64,000 bases of DNA from Mytilus galloprovincialis (lineage: Eukaryota; Mollusca; Bivalvia; Mytilida; Mytilidae). This document shows, in pieces, positions 1-11,700 of the stretch. The position numbers and the translations under genes were made by a program. Position 1 is the stretch's first letter; every line of letters begins with the position of its first letter. Below the pieces are notes generated by a model. It was not told the DNA's origin and made no database searches. It saw only the letters and a program-made list of their open reading frames with translations. The DNA is taken from assembly GCF_965363235.1 (NCBI RefSeq), contig NC_134843.1, forward strand, positions 52,695,535 to 52,759,534, given 5' to 3'.

Positions 1-1175
1 CTTACAAATATCTTTTCAGTTTTCGATTTAAAGTCTGTCTTTACTTGATTTTTTTTCAAATGAAATTTTTTTTTTCGTGTTACAACGATTAGATTTTTAG
101 CACAAGCAATAACGGTATTACAATTTACCCTGTGTAACCAAACTGTTAATTCTAAATCGTCGATGGGCTACCAAAATGTTGTAAATTACCTATTTTATCC
201 TAAAAAAAACCAGGATTTAATTTTTTTGTTGAAATGCATGCTTTCCTAAATGTAGTAAGTGAACCGTAATATATTTGTAAGTAGCAGTGAAATAAAAATT
301 ATGATGTCTGTAAATTACGTAAAAACCAAACTTATTTTAACAGAAAAAAAGAAATATACATTTCTTGATTTCCGAATCTATTACAAAACACCTTTTAAAT
401 TTACATATAACATTTTGGGAGCTAACGTTCACTTTACAAGCAATTGGTATTTTGACCTTTTTCTAATGTTTGAATTGGTTCAACTGTATGTTATTGTGGA
501 GTATCAAGATGATTTGTGTGAAAAAGTAATTGTATCCAAACAAAGTCAGATACGACATTTTTGGAAGTCCAGCGACAATATCAGTTATATCCCCGTACAC
601 CCTTTCTTGTACATGTTGTAGTTATTCATTTATAAACGTAAATCACATGTTTACACAAACTTTAACCGAAACGATCGGGTAAAATATCATTAAAAAGTTA
701 TTACCCTTTTCACATTTAACTTTCGTGATATGTCAATTTAACTCATCGACTGCTCTACCATACATATTGCAGACTTAAACTCTTTAAATTTAAATATTAA
801 AACAATAAATAAAAAACAATGATACACATACCGGAAGTAATATTTTTTTTCCATATAGAACGTCTACAAACTTTATATTTTTTGGAATGATAGAATTATA
901 GTCTATCTTTCGACACAAAAAAAATCTTATACAATTTAAATTGCATATTGCATATGTGTCGCGTTTAGTTTGTTATTCAGTATATGTACTTAAGAGCAAT
1001 GCACATTTTAAAACATATTTGATTTTTGTATAGAATAATGTTTTGGTTTTGTTTGTGATGTAATAAAAATCTACTGAAAAACAAACCAATCACCTTAACG
1101 ACGACTACTTTTGATAAGTAATGCCAGTTTATCAGACCAAAACACCAAAAAACCTCAATTGTAGATGGTTTTAGA
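1..1175. other. AT-rich intergenic stretch
   Basis: No recognisable gene. Short open frames on both strands are of the length expected by chance in AT-rich DNA and show no domain. Homopolymer A and T runs are common. The promoter of the channel gene that starts at 1176 would have lain here, but I can point to no specific element. Confidence 0.6.
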
Positions 1176-2591
1176 ATGGATATCATTATAATTGCTGTCA
1201 TTCTATTCTACTGCGCATCATTGATATCCCTGATCTATTATAAAACATTTAATGACACTTCCTATCTTGAGAGACAACTGAAAAAGATTCCACCTGACGT
1301 TCTTCCGAGATTAAACCAAAACGAATTCGTTAATGTTTCCATAACGGCGTTTATTGCTTCAATATTGGACTATAACGAAGTCTCCGGGACACTGCAAGCA
1401 GTCGTGACTTACTATTTGACTTGGACAGACGAAATGAGAAGATGGAATAGCTCTGCATATGGGAATGTTAGTTCAATAAATTTACCGATAACAAGCACTT
1501 GGATTCCAGAAATAAGCGTGAACAACATGGTTCGTCAAAAAACAATTTTAATGTATCATAATGATATGGAAATAAGAAAAGGATATGTGAGCTATAAATC
1601 AGACGGCTCCGCAGTTTTTTTATTAGGTGGTGCGCAAAAACTTTCATGTTCGTCAGATGTGAAGTATTTCCCATTTGATTCACACGAGTGTTCTATTCAA
1701 CTCATTACAACACACGCCTTAGACAACGTTATTATTACATCAGCAATAAAAACCATTGACTTGACATACGGTGAGCCAAACCCTAAATGGAGCATAACAG
1801 AAAATGTTGTACAAAGCAATGTTTATGTCTATTTATCTAATTAGTTATCAAAAGTACCAGGATTATAATTTTATACGCCAGACGCGCGTTTCGTCTACAT
1901 AAGACTCATCAATGACGCTCAAATCAAAATAGTTAAAAAGCCAAACAAATACAAAGTAAGCTTAGACATGACATTATCAAGAAATCCGAGTTTTCTATTC
2001 TTTAACTTAGTTGTCCCTATTGTTCTCCTTAGTTTTGCTAATTTACTGGTGTTTTGTATTCCTGCTGCGTCTGGTGAACGTGGTTCATTGGCGTTTACTA
2101 TTCTACTCACCTTCGTTGTTTTCATTACTCTATTTACGGACATACTTCCAGCATGCAAACCAATTTCATATTTCAATAGCTTTCTTGAAGTTCAACTCTT
2201 TTGCAGTGTTTTAATAACATTTTGTGCAGTTTGGAGCATCTCTTTGCACCATAAATTTGTGGAAAAGGATTCACAAGAAATTTTTCAAAGATTCGTACTG
2301 CAAATGAGTTGTGCGTATCGTAATTTATGTTCTAAAAAGCAACGTAAAATCGATAACAAACGTATCCTGCCTCCTAGAGGGTTCATAGAAGAACATGACA
2401 ATGACACATGCTTACACAAAAGCGCTCAATTGTAAAAGGAGCAGCAACTACATGATGATAATAAAGACGAAAGTAAATTTACAAAGGACATCCATCAATA
2501 CTGTTTGAAGTTTATAGATTCAATTTGTTTTAGTCTATTCCTTATTATTCTGTGTATACAACTGATTGTTCATGGTATTATTTTCTCGTAA
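1176..2591 (+). pseudogene. Cys-loop ligand-gated ion channel (nicotinic-receptor-like), interrupted
   Basis: Pentameric ligand-gated channel subunit of the nicotinic acetylcholine receptor type, a plasma-membrane cation channel family. One reading frame carries the whole protein: hydrophobic leader (residues 1-21), ligand-binding domain with W109-I-P111 and a canonical Cys-loop (C158 and C172, 13 residues apart, with the FPFD core), then M1 (NPSFLFFNLVVPIV from 1986), M2 (starting SGERGSL, Glu at the intermediate ring as in cation channels), M3, and after 2490 an M4 segment ending at TAA 2589-2591. The frame is broken twice: a roughly 120-bp interspersed repeat at about 1840-1957 brings stops TAG 1842 and TAA 1866 exactly between ligand-binding domain and M1, and TAA 2433 stops the M3-M4 loop. 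All parts remain in the same frame, with no intron visible. I see no vicinal Cys pair in loop C. A decayed paralogue lies at 60.94-62.35 kb. The insert being spliced out as an intron is possible but its borders fit poorly. Confidence 0.85.
1840..1957 (+). mobile_element. Short interspersed repeat inserted in channel gene
   Basis: Sequence from about 'ttatcaaaagtaccagg' to 'ccaaacaaatacaaagt' with the core 'acgccagacgcgcgtttcgt'. I recall this as a very abundant repeat of mussel genomes. It splits the channel coding sequence between the ligand-binding domain and the first membrane helix. No clear target duplication is visible. The insert length preserves the reading frame on both sides. Confidence 0.6.
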
Positions 2592-2664
2592 AGATCTTGA
2601 TCACAAATATGATCTCACGGAAACAATTAAATGTTTCGATTGACAAACAAATTAGCTAATATGA

Positions 2665-2758
2665 TTAAATATATTTATATTTGTGTGATACATGTAAATA
2701 CTTGGTTTTGCCATCTATTGCCATTTCACTGAGTATTTTTCCTAAAAGACTGGCAAAT
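2665..2758 (-). CDS. PIPOX-like: Oxidase-like gene, last exon
   Basis: Acceptor 'gatatatttgttttcag', then FASLLGKILSEMAIDGKTKY and a short tail ending KYKYI, stop TAA at 2667-2665. The LGKILSE helix is the family's C-terminal helix. There is no SKL/AHL-like peroxisomal signal. Only 73 bp separate this stop from the M4 stop of the convergent channel pseudogene. Confidence 0.8.
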
Positions 2759-5700
2759 CTGAAAACAAATATATCAAATAATATTAAGTGTACACTTTCC
2801 ATAGGTTTCGTCCATATCACGTAGGCAATTAAATAAACGAAAGACAAATGGCACACAAATTATAAAAACATATTGGACAGTAAAGTAACAACATCAATCA
2901 TCAACTATTGACTTCCTTCAAAACAAACTGTACACATACAACAACAAAACAATAACGAAAAGCAAGGATGATTCAGATAAACTGGTACTAGCGCAACATG
3001 CTATACTAATAGGCTTTTGTTTTATTTTCATGTGCAGAAACCTCACCCTATTTGAGGATATGTAGTAAGAGTAAAAGAAAAATTCTAATAAAACAAAATC
3101 ACAGTTCGTTGGTGACCTTCTGCTGTTGTCTTCTTTATGGTCGGGTTGTTGTCTCTTTGACACATTCCCCATTTCCATTCTCAATTTTATATATATATAT
3201 ACAAGGATGATATGTTTAGTTTTCACTATTACATGTATGGTGTTTACTGTTGTCCTTTCCTACAGTCTTGTAGTATTTGTGCTATTGAGTAAATACAAAT
3301 TTTTCTATAGTATTTCTTCAATTTATTAGATGATTATTGTATGTTGACGGCTTATAGTTCAATCATCACGGGAGACCATCATGTGACTTTGTGGGGCTTG
3401 TTTCATTTATCTCTCGTCATATTCTTGATATTAATATTACTTCGCAGTATCTTTTTTTTAATCCTTATGTGATGTTATTATGACGGAAAATAATGAATGA
3501 TTTTTTTTTCTCGCATAAATGGTCCTATTTTCCTACTTATTCTAATAATTCTACATAATCACATAGTATACCACGTACTTAAACGCATGACCAGCTCCAC
3601 AACAGACGATCACATTATCCCATCCACTCTTAGAACAATCATCCACAACAAAATGACGGTCCGGTGTCATTGTGTAGAGACATGTCTTAGTGTACATTAT
3701 AGGTCCTAGGGACTAAAAATATTTATTCATTTGTAAAGAGGAGAAAAAAAATGAAATATACATTAAATATAAATAGATTCTTATTTTCGAGTCTTAAATA
3801 TACATGATTGCATGTACTTGTTATACAACATGTACAATGTGTAATATATATTTTTTTAGAACATACTGTGCAATAGCTATTTCAAATGTCTAATCTTTTG
3901 ATTAACAATAAGTTTTGGTTGTTTTTCTTTATTTGTTTTTCTTCGGTCGTTTTTCGGGTGTTATTATTTTCTTTTCTAATTTCTTTTCTTATCAGATTTG
4001 TCTTTACTGTCATTTTGTTCTCTTGTGGTGAGTTGTCTCATTGGCAATCTTATCACATCTTCTTTTTTATAGTATCATTTTTTACATTCGATAAAATGAT
4101 AGAAATCATGTATTTGACGGTTTGTCTGATAGATAAATAATATTACCCTTGGTATTGTTCTCTCCAGATGTTTTATACAAGCTTGTTCTCTTGTCTTGTC
4201 TGGTTCATAATTCCGTGTGTCAACGGAAACAACTGGACCACCAGCGTCTATCCCAATTTTGCTACCTGAATTACCATGCATTGGCATCCCATAAAAGTCG
4301 TATTTAGATGAGTGATAAATCCATATCGGGTACCTTAAAATAAATGAGAAATAAAGGATGAAAGGATATAAATGGCACGGATTGTGCCCAAGTTAAGATA
4401 CACAGAACATAAATTGTGAGAGCGAAATTTTAAAGATATCAAACAAAAAGGATAAATTTCACATGTATGCAATTTTTTTGTAAGTAAAGTATTCAGTAAT
4501 TGTTGTTTAATCTACAACAAGAACTCAACTAACGTATATACTTTATAATGTTAATGCGTACTGGTTACATGTACCTCGTATACTACATTGACTACGCTCT
4601 GACATCATACGTATACCGTATAACCAGTCCACATAAAGACCAATAGATTGCAGTGCGATCTCGGGATATTAAAAGTTCTATATTCAAAATTGATTATAAT
4701 TTCAACCTACTTTGCCTTTGTAAAATCTTTTACGTTTGGTGTAGCAAAATATGTGACTTGTTCTTGTGTAACATAAACTGGTATATGGACACCAATAGAT
4801 CCAAGAACATGGTTTATCCAAGCACCAGCAGTGACTATTAGACGACGACACTGAAATATGCCTTTTGGGGTATGTACCTGGAAAGGATAAGTGATATATT
4901 TTGACAAATGATCTAAAACAATGCGAATTATACAACACAAGACGACTTGCTTTATTTCTATTTGTTTTTCTATAATCAAATAGTATAAGATAACAATGTA
5001 CACCTTTGAAATACTTCAAACCAACATTCTTATTGATCCTTATTGACAACCCTACCATCATGACTATGTAAAGTAGAAACTTACATGTATCTTTACATAT
5101 TTGCCTTATATTTATATGTTTAAGGGGGCTCGCGGGACTAAATCATTTTTTTTTTTTCCTAATATAAGATTTCGCTATATTTTTTTTTTTTAAATGAACT
5201 CTATCATAATAATAAAATTATCCTTAATAGAAGAATGAATTAAAAAAAGGGGTCACCGTTCATTAAAGCTCACAATGTGCCACCGAAAGAGGCATACATT
5301 TTTGTTAATGTCCTTTTGTTTTCTGTTGAACTAATAGAAGAAATAGAGCTAATATCGAAACAAACAAAAAAAGAACTAAATTACAGAAATCGCTAAAATT
5401 TTACAAATATTCAGTTTAAGTACAGCTTATTTGAAAACAATAATAACAAGTATAGATCACCGATGAGTTAAAAAAGCTATTTCAATTTTAAAGCCAAAAA
5501 ATGGCATTTTTGCACCAAAGGAAGATAATTTGGAGCTTTTTTTTAATGATATAAACATTTTAAAAGTCATTTGGGCCAAACCGAATCGATTTTGTACCAT
5601 GTCATAAAGTTATATCTAATAGTGTAATAAATCAAATTTATAAATCAAGAAAAAACAAATGTTTAATTTTTGGCCGAAATTTTTGTACCCGCAATTCTCC

Positions 5701-8700
5701 TTAAATTATCAAATATATGTCATCAATATGATTTTCGTTTCCTTCTTAAACAAAATGTCTGAATGCTTATAGTGAGTCCAAAAAGTTCGTATCTTTTAAT
5801 AAAATATAAATTACTACTGATTATTAAAAATTATTTTTACAAACAAGTATGTTTTTTGATACATTAAAACATTTTCTTTAAAGTTAACATCTATTTTTAG
5901 GTTTTCAATTCCGCTTCTTATATTTTTAGCGGACTTAAACTGAGTTTAATTGTTATTACTGTTGCCTTTATTTAAACTGAGTTGCACCTAAAATGGAATA
6001 AAGATACTTCTCTTATACATGTATATAGTAAAGACGCTGAGTCTTATTGGACCAATTAGATTTTGAAACAAAAATAATTAGTTGGTTCTCCTACCAAATT
6101 GTATGATTCAGTAGATTAACGTTATCTTATTGATGCTGCATTAACGCAATTATCTCAATAATACAGTTACTTGATCAGAAGGAAAAAAGATAAGCAACCC
6201 CGCCCCCTTAAAACAATAACATTTAATTATATTTTTTATTAAGACAACTCGCTTACTGCAAATGTTATCATCATCAACATACCAGTACTCTTCCATTAGG
6301 CAACTTTTCAATTTTCTGGACAGGACAGTGTTCTAAAACAGTAGCTCCATTGGCTCTAGCAAGTTGAATATGAACAGAGTTTGCAAGAGCTGCATCTACG
6401 AGTCCAGCTATTGGTTGATAAATTGTATCGTATGTGTCATCTATTTCAAACTGTGGAAATTTAGCTCTGAGCTGGCTTCCCGTTAGTCTTTCAAAACTGA
6501 CAAAATAAAGATTAAAATAATATGCTTTAAAAAATCTCATCATTTAGCACTTTTTTTTGTCTCAGACACTTGGTTATTTGATTGCATTTGTTACTTGGAG
6601 TTTAACACCACTTTCAGGACTATTGTGTTATTTCTTTGTGGTGGTCGTCAGTTTATTTTGGTGGAGGAAGCTTGTCCGAACCACCGACCTTCGATGGAAA
6701 CATTGATAATCCTAATCTATTGATATTAGAATAGAGCAAATCTGCAAACGGCAGGATTCGAACTCACTAACTCAATGCGCACAGTCTAGAGATACAGTAA
6801 TGCATTACTTAAACTCGGCCATCCAGCCTTCGGAAAAATAAATACATGTATTTGGTAGTGTCTTTGCAGAGAGGTTCTTAGTCTTCTTTTATATGATTAT
6901 TACAACGAACATGTTTATGTAACTAAGGTATCAAAAGTAAGATAAAGGTTCGATACTCTCTCCACTTGCGCACACTTGAAAAACTTGCATATCTAGATAG
7001 ATTTTTTTTTATATTAAACAATTACTTGTAACGTTAAAAATACCTGATATTATTTTCGGCCATTGCTTTAGCATAAGCGTCGATGACGTGAGACATTTCG
7101 TCTTTTCTGGTAAATTGCACTCCTCCTGTGTTGTACACTAACTGTAGACCGGATTCCTTCTCTACTGTTTCCCATCTTTGTAAATTAAAAGCAAGTAGGT
7201 AAATGAAATGAGAAAAGATTGACACCCCCCAAAAAGAAATACAAAATAGTACGTGGTTTTCTTCTATACATATCGCTTCCTGGAATTAATGGTCCAGAGT
7301 TTAAACCGTGTTGTTGAGTGAACATTTTCTATTACATTGACATTATATACGAGCATCTTGATAGGGGTTTTAGAATAGAGGATAACGGATCATTACTACA
7401 GAAAGCTGGGCCAAAAGATATACAATAGAGAAAACAAGAGTAGCAGAGGCTAAAAGAGAGAGATAATATTCGGGGGAAAGGGGGAGAGTAAGGGACCATA
7501 ACAATTGAGAAATTCTTACCTAACGATAACTAAAAAAATTAAAAAATCCATGATACATATATAAAAACACATGTTACTCCTATGAAAAAAAAAATATAAC
7601 CCGATGGAACAACAACTACGTATTCTATACTTTAACAAACAAACAAAAAAGAATAGAAAAAGTAAGGACCCAGTCCAGACCCGCTTATGATTCATCAACC
7701 AAACCGATGTCTATCAATATATATTAAAAAGAAATAGAATGTACTCCATTTCCCTTTTTGACAGCTTAGGGAACGACTATTTCAATTCCAGGGGTGAAAG
7801 GGGGATAATGTTTATTTTCCAATTCTGATCAAGCAGATGACAAAAAAAAAAATATAAAAAAAATATTATGATTACAATCCCCCCCGTACATTTTACTGTA
7901 AAAAAATTGTCTAAATAATCGCGTCAAGAAACTAAATAAATGTGTAACTAAGAATCCCCCTCCCGCCCCTCTCTCTTTAAAGTTAAACGGTTGCTCTATT
8001 ACTCATATTAACATGCATGTTTATTTTGCGCATACCAATTATGTGTTATAAAGTACTTACGCTTTGTAGCTATCTGGTGTAAGTTTAGTATATCTGTTAT
8101 CGTGGTAAGCTAATCGTCTGTAAGTAAAGATAATAAAAAAAAATTTGCATTGCGCATCATTGTTGCAAACTATACATATTAATGATTAATAGAATTTTGG
8201 TTTGAGCTTTCCTGATGAAGGTATATGCTAGCCAGGGAAAACTTAATAAAAGTATTTTTACGCACCACTGAGGGGAAGGACAGGGGGTACCCTTCTCCCT
8301 TCTCCCACCCCTCTTCTCCTTTCTCCTACCCCCGTTCTCCTTTCTCCCATTGTAATAAAACATCTCCTTTTGAGATATTTTTTCTTGAAATATTAGAAAT
8401 TTTTTTAAAAGGAGAGATATTTTATTTTTTCTCCTTTCTCCAACTTTTTCTCCTTTCTCCCAGCCTTCCTCTCCTTTCTCCTACTCCTTTCTCCTTTCTC
8501 CCACCCCTTTCTCCTTTCTCCTACCCCCTTTCTCCCTGTCTCCCTTACCCCTGTCCCCCCCTCACCACTTGTATAAAGGGTTTTGATCTACTTTTCAAAA
8601 GTATAATTACGATCTTAGACATTCACAAATCAAACTATATGACAATTACACTCTGTGTAATATTAGTTCAAGATTGATCTCATTAACAATGTCAGAGTTC

Positions 8701-11700
8701 TTATCTAATATGATGAAAGCATCATTAATTTTCCTTTTCGTTTTAACGCAATTCAAATGCCTATTTAAACAGTTATCCGTTGAATATTAGGTTTAATATA
8801 ACATGTATAAGGTGTGTGCTTACAATATTTCCTTTAGCACAATTTTTTTTTACCAAAGAACGAAAAACTAAAGCATTCAATCAAATAACAATCATACCAC
8901 ATCTCCTTATATGTACAAAGAAAACCTTTACAATAGTATATTTACATGATCCTTGAGTGATCCTGTGAACCTCCATTATGGTGTCCAAGTTCAAACTGTT
9001 CGAGACCGAGAACATCTGTTAAAATCATGCAATCGATATAAATTTGGTGACTATTTTGAACGAATTTATCCCATCGAACTAGCGATAAAGGATACTACAG
9101 ATACAGCTAAGTCTGCGTCACATTTACTTACATCTAGAAATTGACAATGAGGGTCGGTTGAAAACAAAACTTTACAACAAAAGAGATGGTTTCAGCTTCC
9201 CAATTGTGAACATTCCATTTCTATGTAGCAACATTCCAGCAGCGCCTGCATACGGAGTATATATCTCCCAATTGATACGATATTCCAGGGCTTGTATTTT
9301 CTATCATGATTTCCTTAATAGAGGATTGCTGCTCACAAGGAAGCTATTAAAACAAGAGTTCCAAATGGTGAAGTTGAAATCATCCCTTCTTAAATTGTAC
9401 GGACGCCATGGAATGACTGTTGTCGGATATGTTCCTTATGTCGAAACTACAATACCCTAGTCTACCCTTTTAACGAATGACTTAATGTGACCTACCGAAT
9501 TAGACTATTTATCGGATTTGTAATAACATAAGCAACACGACGGGTGCCACATGTGGAGGGATCTGCTTACCCTTCCGAAGCACCTGATATATCCCCTAGT
9601 TTTTGGTGGGGTTCGGGGTGCTTAGTGATTAGTTTTCTATGTTGTATCTTCTGTACTATTATTTGTCTGTTTGGTTTTTTTTTTTATTTTTAGCCATGGC
9701 GTTGTCAGTTTATTATCTATCTATGAGTCTGACTCTCCCTCTGGTATCTTTCGTCCCTCTTTTATAAAAGTAATCAATAATATCATGTTTTTGTACAGTG
9801 TGAGTAACAACGCTGGTACAGGGTCGCTTCTAATTACGTTTGCTGGTGTGTCTAGTATTTGTAACCTATGCGAGTGCCGGATCCAAGAGGATGATGAGGG
9901 CGTATTCCCCTCTGTATCGCCAAAAAGGTTCACTTATAAGGTCTTTGCATCGGAAATAAACACATTTATTCTAAAACAAGTTGTTGGCATGACATGGGTA
10001 ATGTTCTTCTCATATATTTAATGATTGTATAACATTAAACCCCAAACGGGAGGGATTGTGCTTGATATTCATATGATCAAGACATACATTTTGTAATCTT
10101 TCAATCGGTTAAATTGATTCATGGAGCTAGCATGTCAGTAACTGCTACTAGTCCTTTATTATCTATGCATCGTTGTCATTTTGTTTAGTTTCTTTTGTTA
10201 CCTATTTATTGAATCTTTTTAGCATTAAAATCGTCAACATAAAAAATTGCGTCTCTCAAGTCGGCAGGTTTTATTGACATTTCTTGAATTACACCCTTAA
10301 AATCATGCATCAACCCTGATCTATCACTAGAATTCGTGTATTGCATCAATCAGTACACATCAATCGGTTTAGTGTAAACACGTCATTAACAGTCAGAGAA
10401 ACACACGATCTTGTGCAAGGCCAATGTACAGGTATCGACAGATTGTAGAACCATGCATGTGCATATGTATATACAAATCATATTTGATATTGAGATGCAT
10501 TGTTTTTCGGATGTAAACATATTGGCCCTAATAGATATTACACCGTAGTAGAGTAACATAGTTTTACTGGAGACAAAAAGAAATATATTTACTATAATAG
10601 GGGTTTACACGGTTCATACAAATATCTATGCATTGCGAGGGATAAGATATCTTTGTTGTGTTTTAAATTGCTGTCTTTCTCGAATGCGTGGTGCACAAAA
10701 CCTTGGGCGAATCTCCTCTGTTGAAAATCTGAAACGGATTTATTCGTCAAACACTATAAGTTTTATCCGTGACGTCTAAAGTGATTTGCTTGGTTTGCCT
10801 TTATCAGAATCGCTCTAATAACAAAAATGAAAGCCAAGAATGTACAAGTACCAAAACACGCGATGGAGTTATCCCAAATTCATCTGAGGTAAACTTTTCC
10901 TGAGGGAGTAAGAACCTTGCTCGCCATGTGCATAGTGCAAAAAATGCATTCATATTAAAGGAAGAGACCAACTTTGCAATACTACTGTCACAATAGATAA
11001 TATGTTAAATGTCATTAAGTTCGCCCGACATGACGGGTTTTTCATTTTTACTGTCAGTCACAAAATGAGAGCATGTTTGACACAGTAGAAATGTATCCTT
11101 GCATCAAAATATATACACGAATATCTCACAAACAGTGTAGTTGTTACAAGGATTCGTTTTAATGTGACAAGCTTAACAGTTCTCGTTAACGTTTTCAACA
11201 CAATTAGTGTTTGCATATTCTATGCGATAAGAAGATGTGTACAGCCCGAACATGTCAAATTGCTGACTGGATAAGTCCAAGGAGCATTATATTTGTTATA
11301 CCTAGTCAAGCCTTGGGGTTTCTATATGGAAGGTATATGATGGCTAGATCGATACATTCGTTACATGCAATTATGTGACATTCACCTTTACAAGTTTGTC
11401 ATACACATAGTGTGATATGCATGTATATACTTAATATAAAAAAGAAGATGTGATATGATTGCCAATGTGACAACTCTCCACAAGAGAACAAAATGACACA
11501 GAAATTAACAACTATAGGTCACTGTACGGCTTCAACAATGAGCCATCCCATACCGCATAGTATGCTATAAAAGGGCCCGAAATGATAATGTTAAACAATT
11601 CAAACGAGAGAACTAACGGCCTTATTTATAAAAATAAACGAAAAACAAATATGCTACACATAAGGGCGTTTTTCAATAAAAACGTATTTTCTTGTCCCAG

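Noticed and set aside
1842..1967. Intron between ligand-binding domain and M1 of the channel
   Set aside because: The stretch is an interspersed repeat. The best acceptor ('gtaagcttag') lacks a pyrimidine tract and no good donor joins in frame. Kept as a testable alternative only.
1919..2176. Minus-strand frame matching one at 62079-62345
   Set aside because: Both are antisense shadows of the channel's M1-M3 region. Their similarity is explained by the paralogous channel copies.
4702..5061. 119-codon minus-strand frame
   Set aside because: Out-of-frame shadow of oxidase exon 6 plus intron.
6757..6842. tRNA gene on the minus strand
   Set aside because: A- and B-box-like words are present but the arms do not pair well, and a SINE body follows directly, so it is a SINE head.
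8225..8677. 150-codon frame rich in Pro, Ser, Phe
   Set aside because: Produced by the CT-rich tandem array; composition artefact.
9158..9460. Independent 100-codon gene
   Set aside because: It is the C-terminal part of a 5'-truncated reverse transcriptase with a frameshift to the preceding part and the element's 3' UTR behind it.
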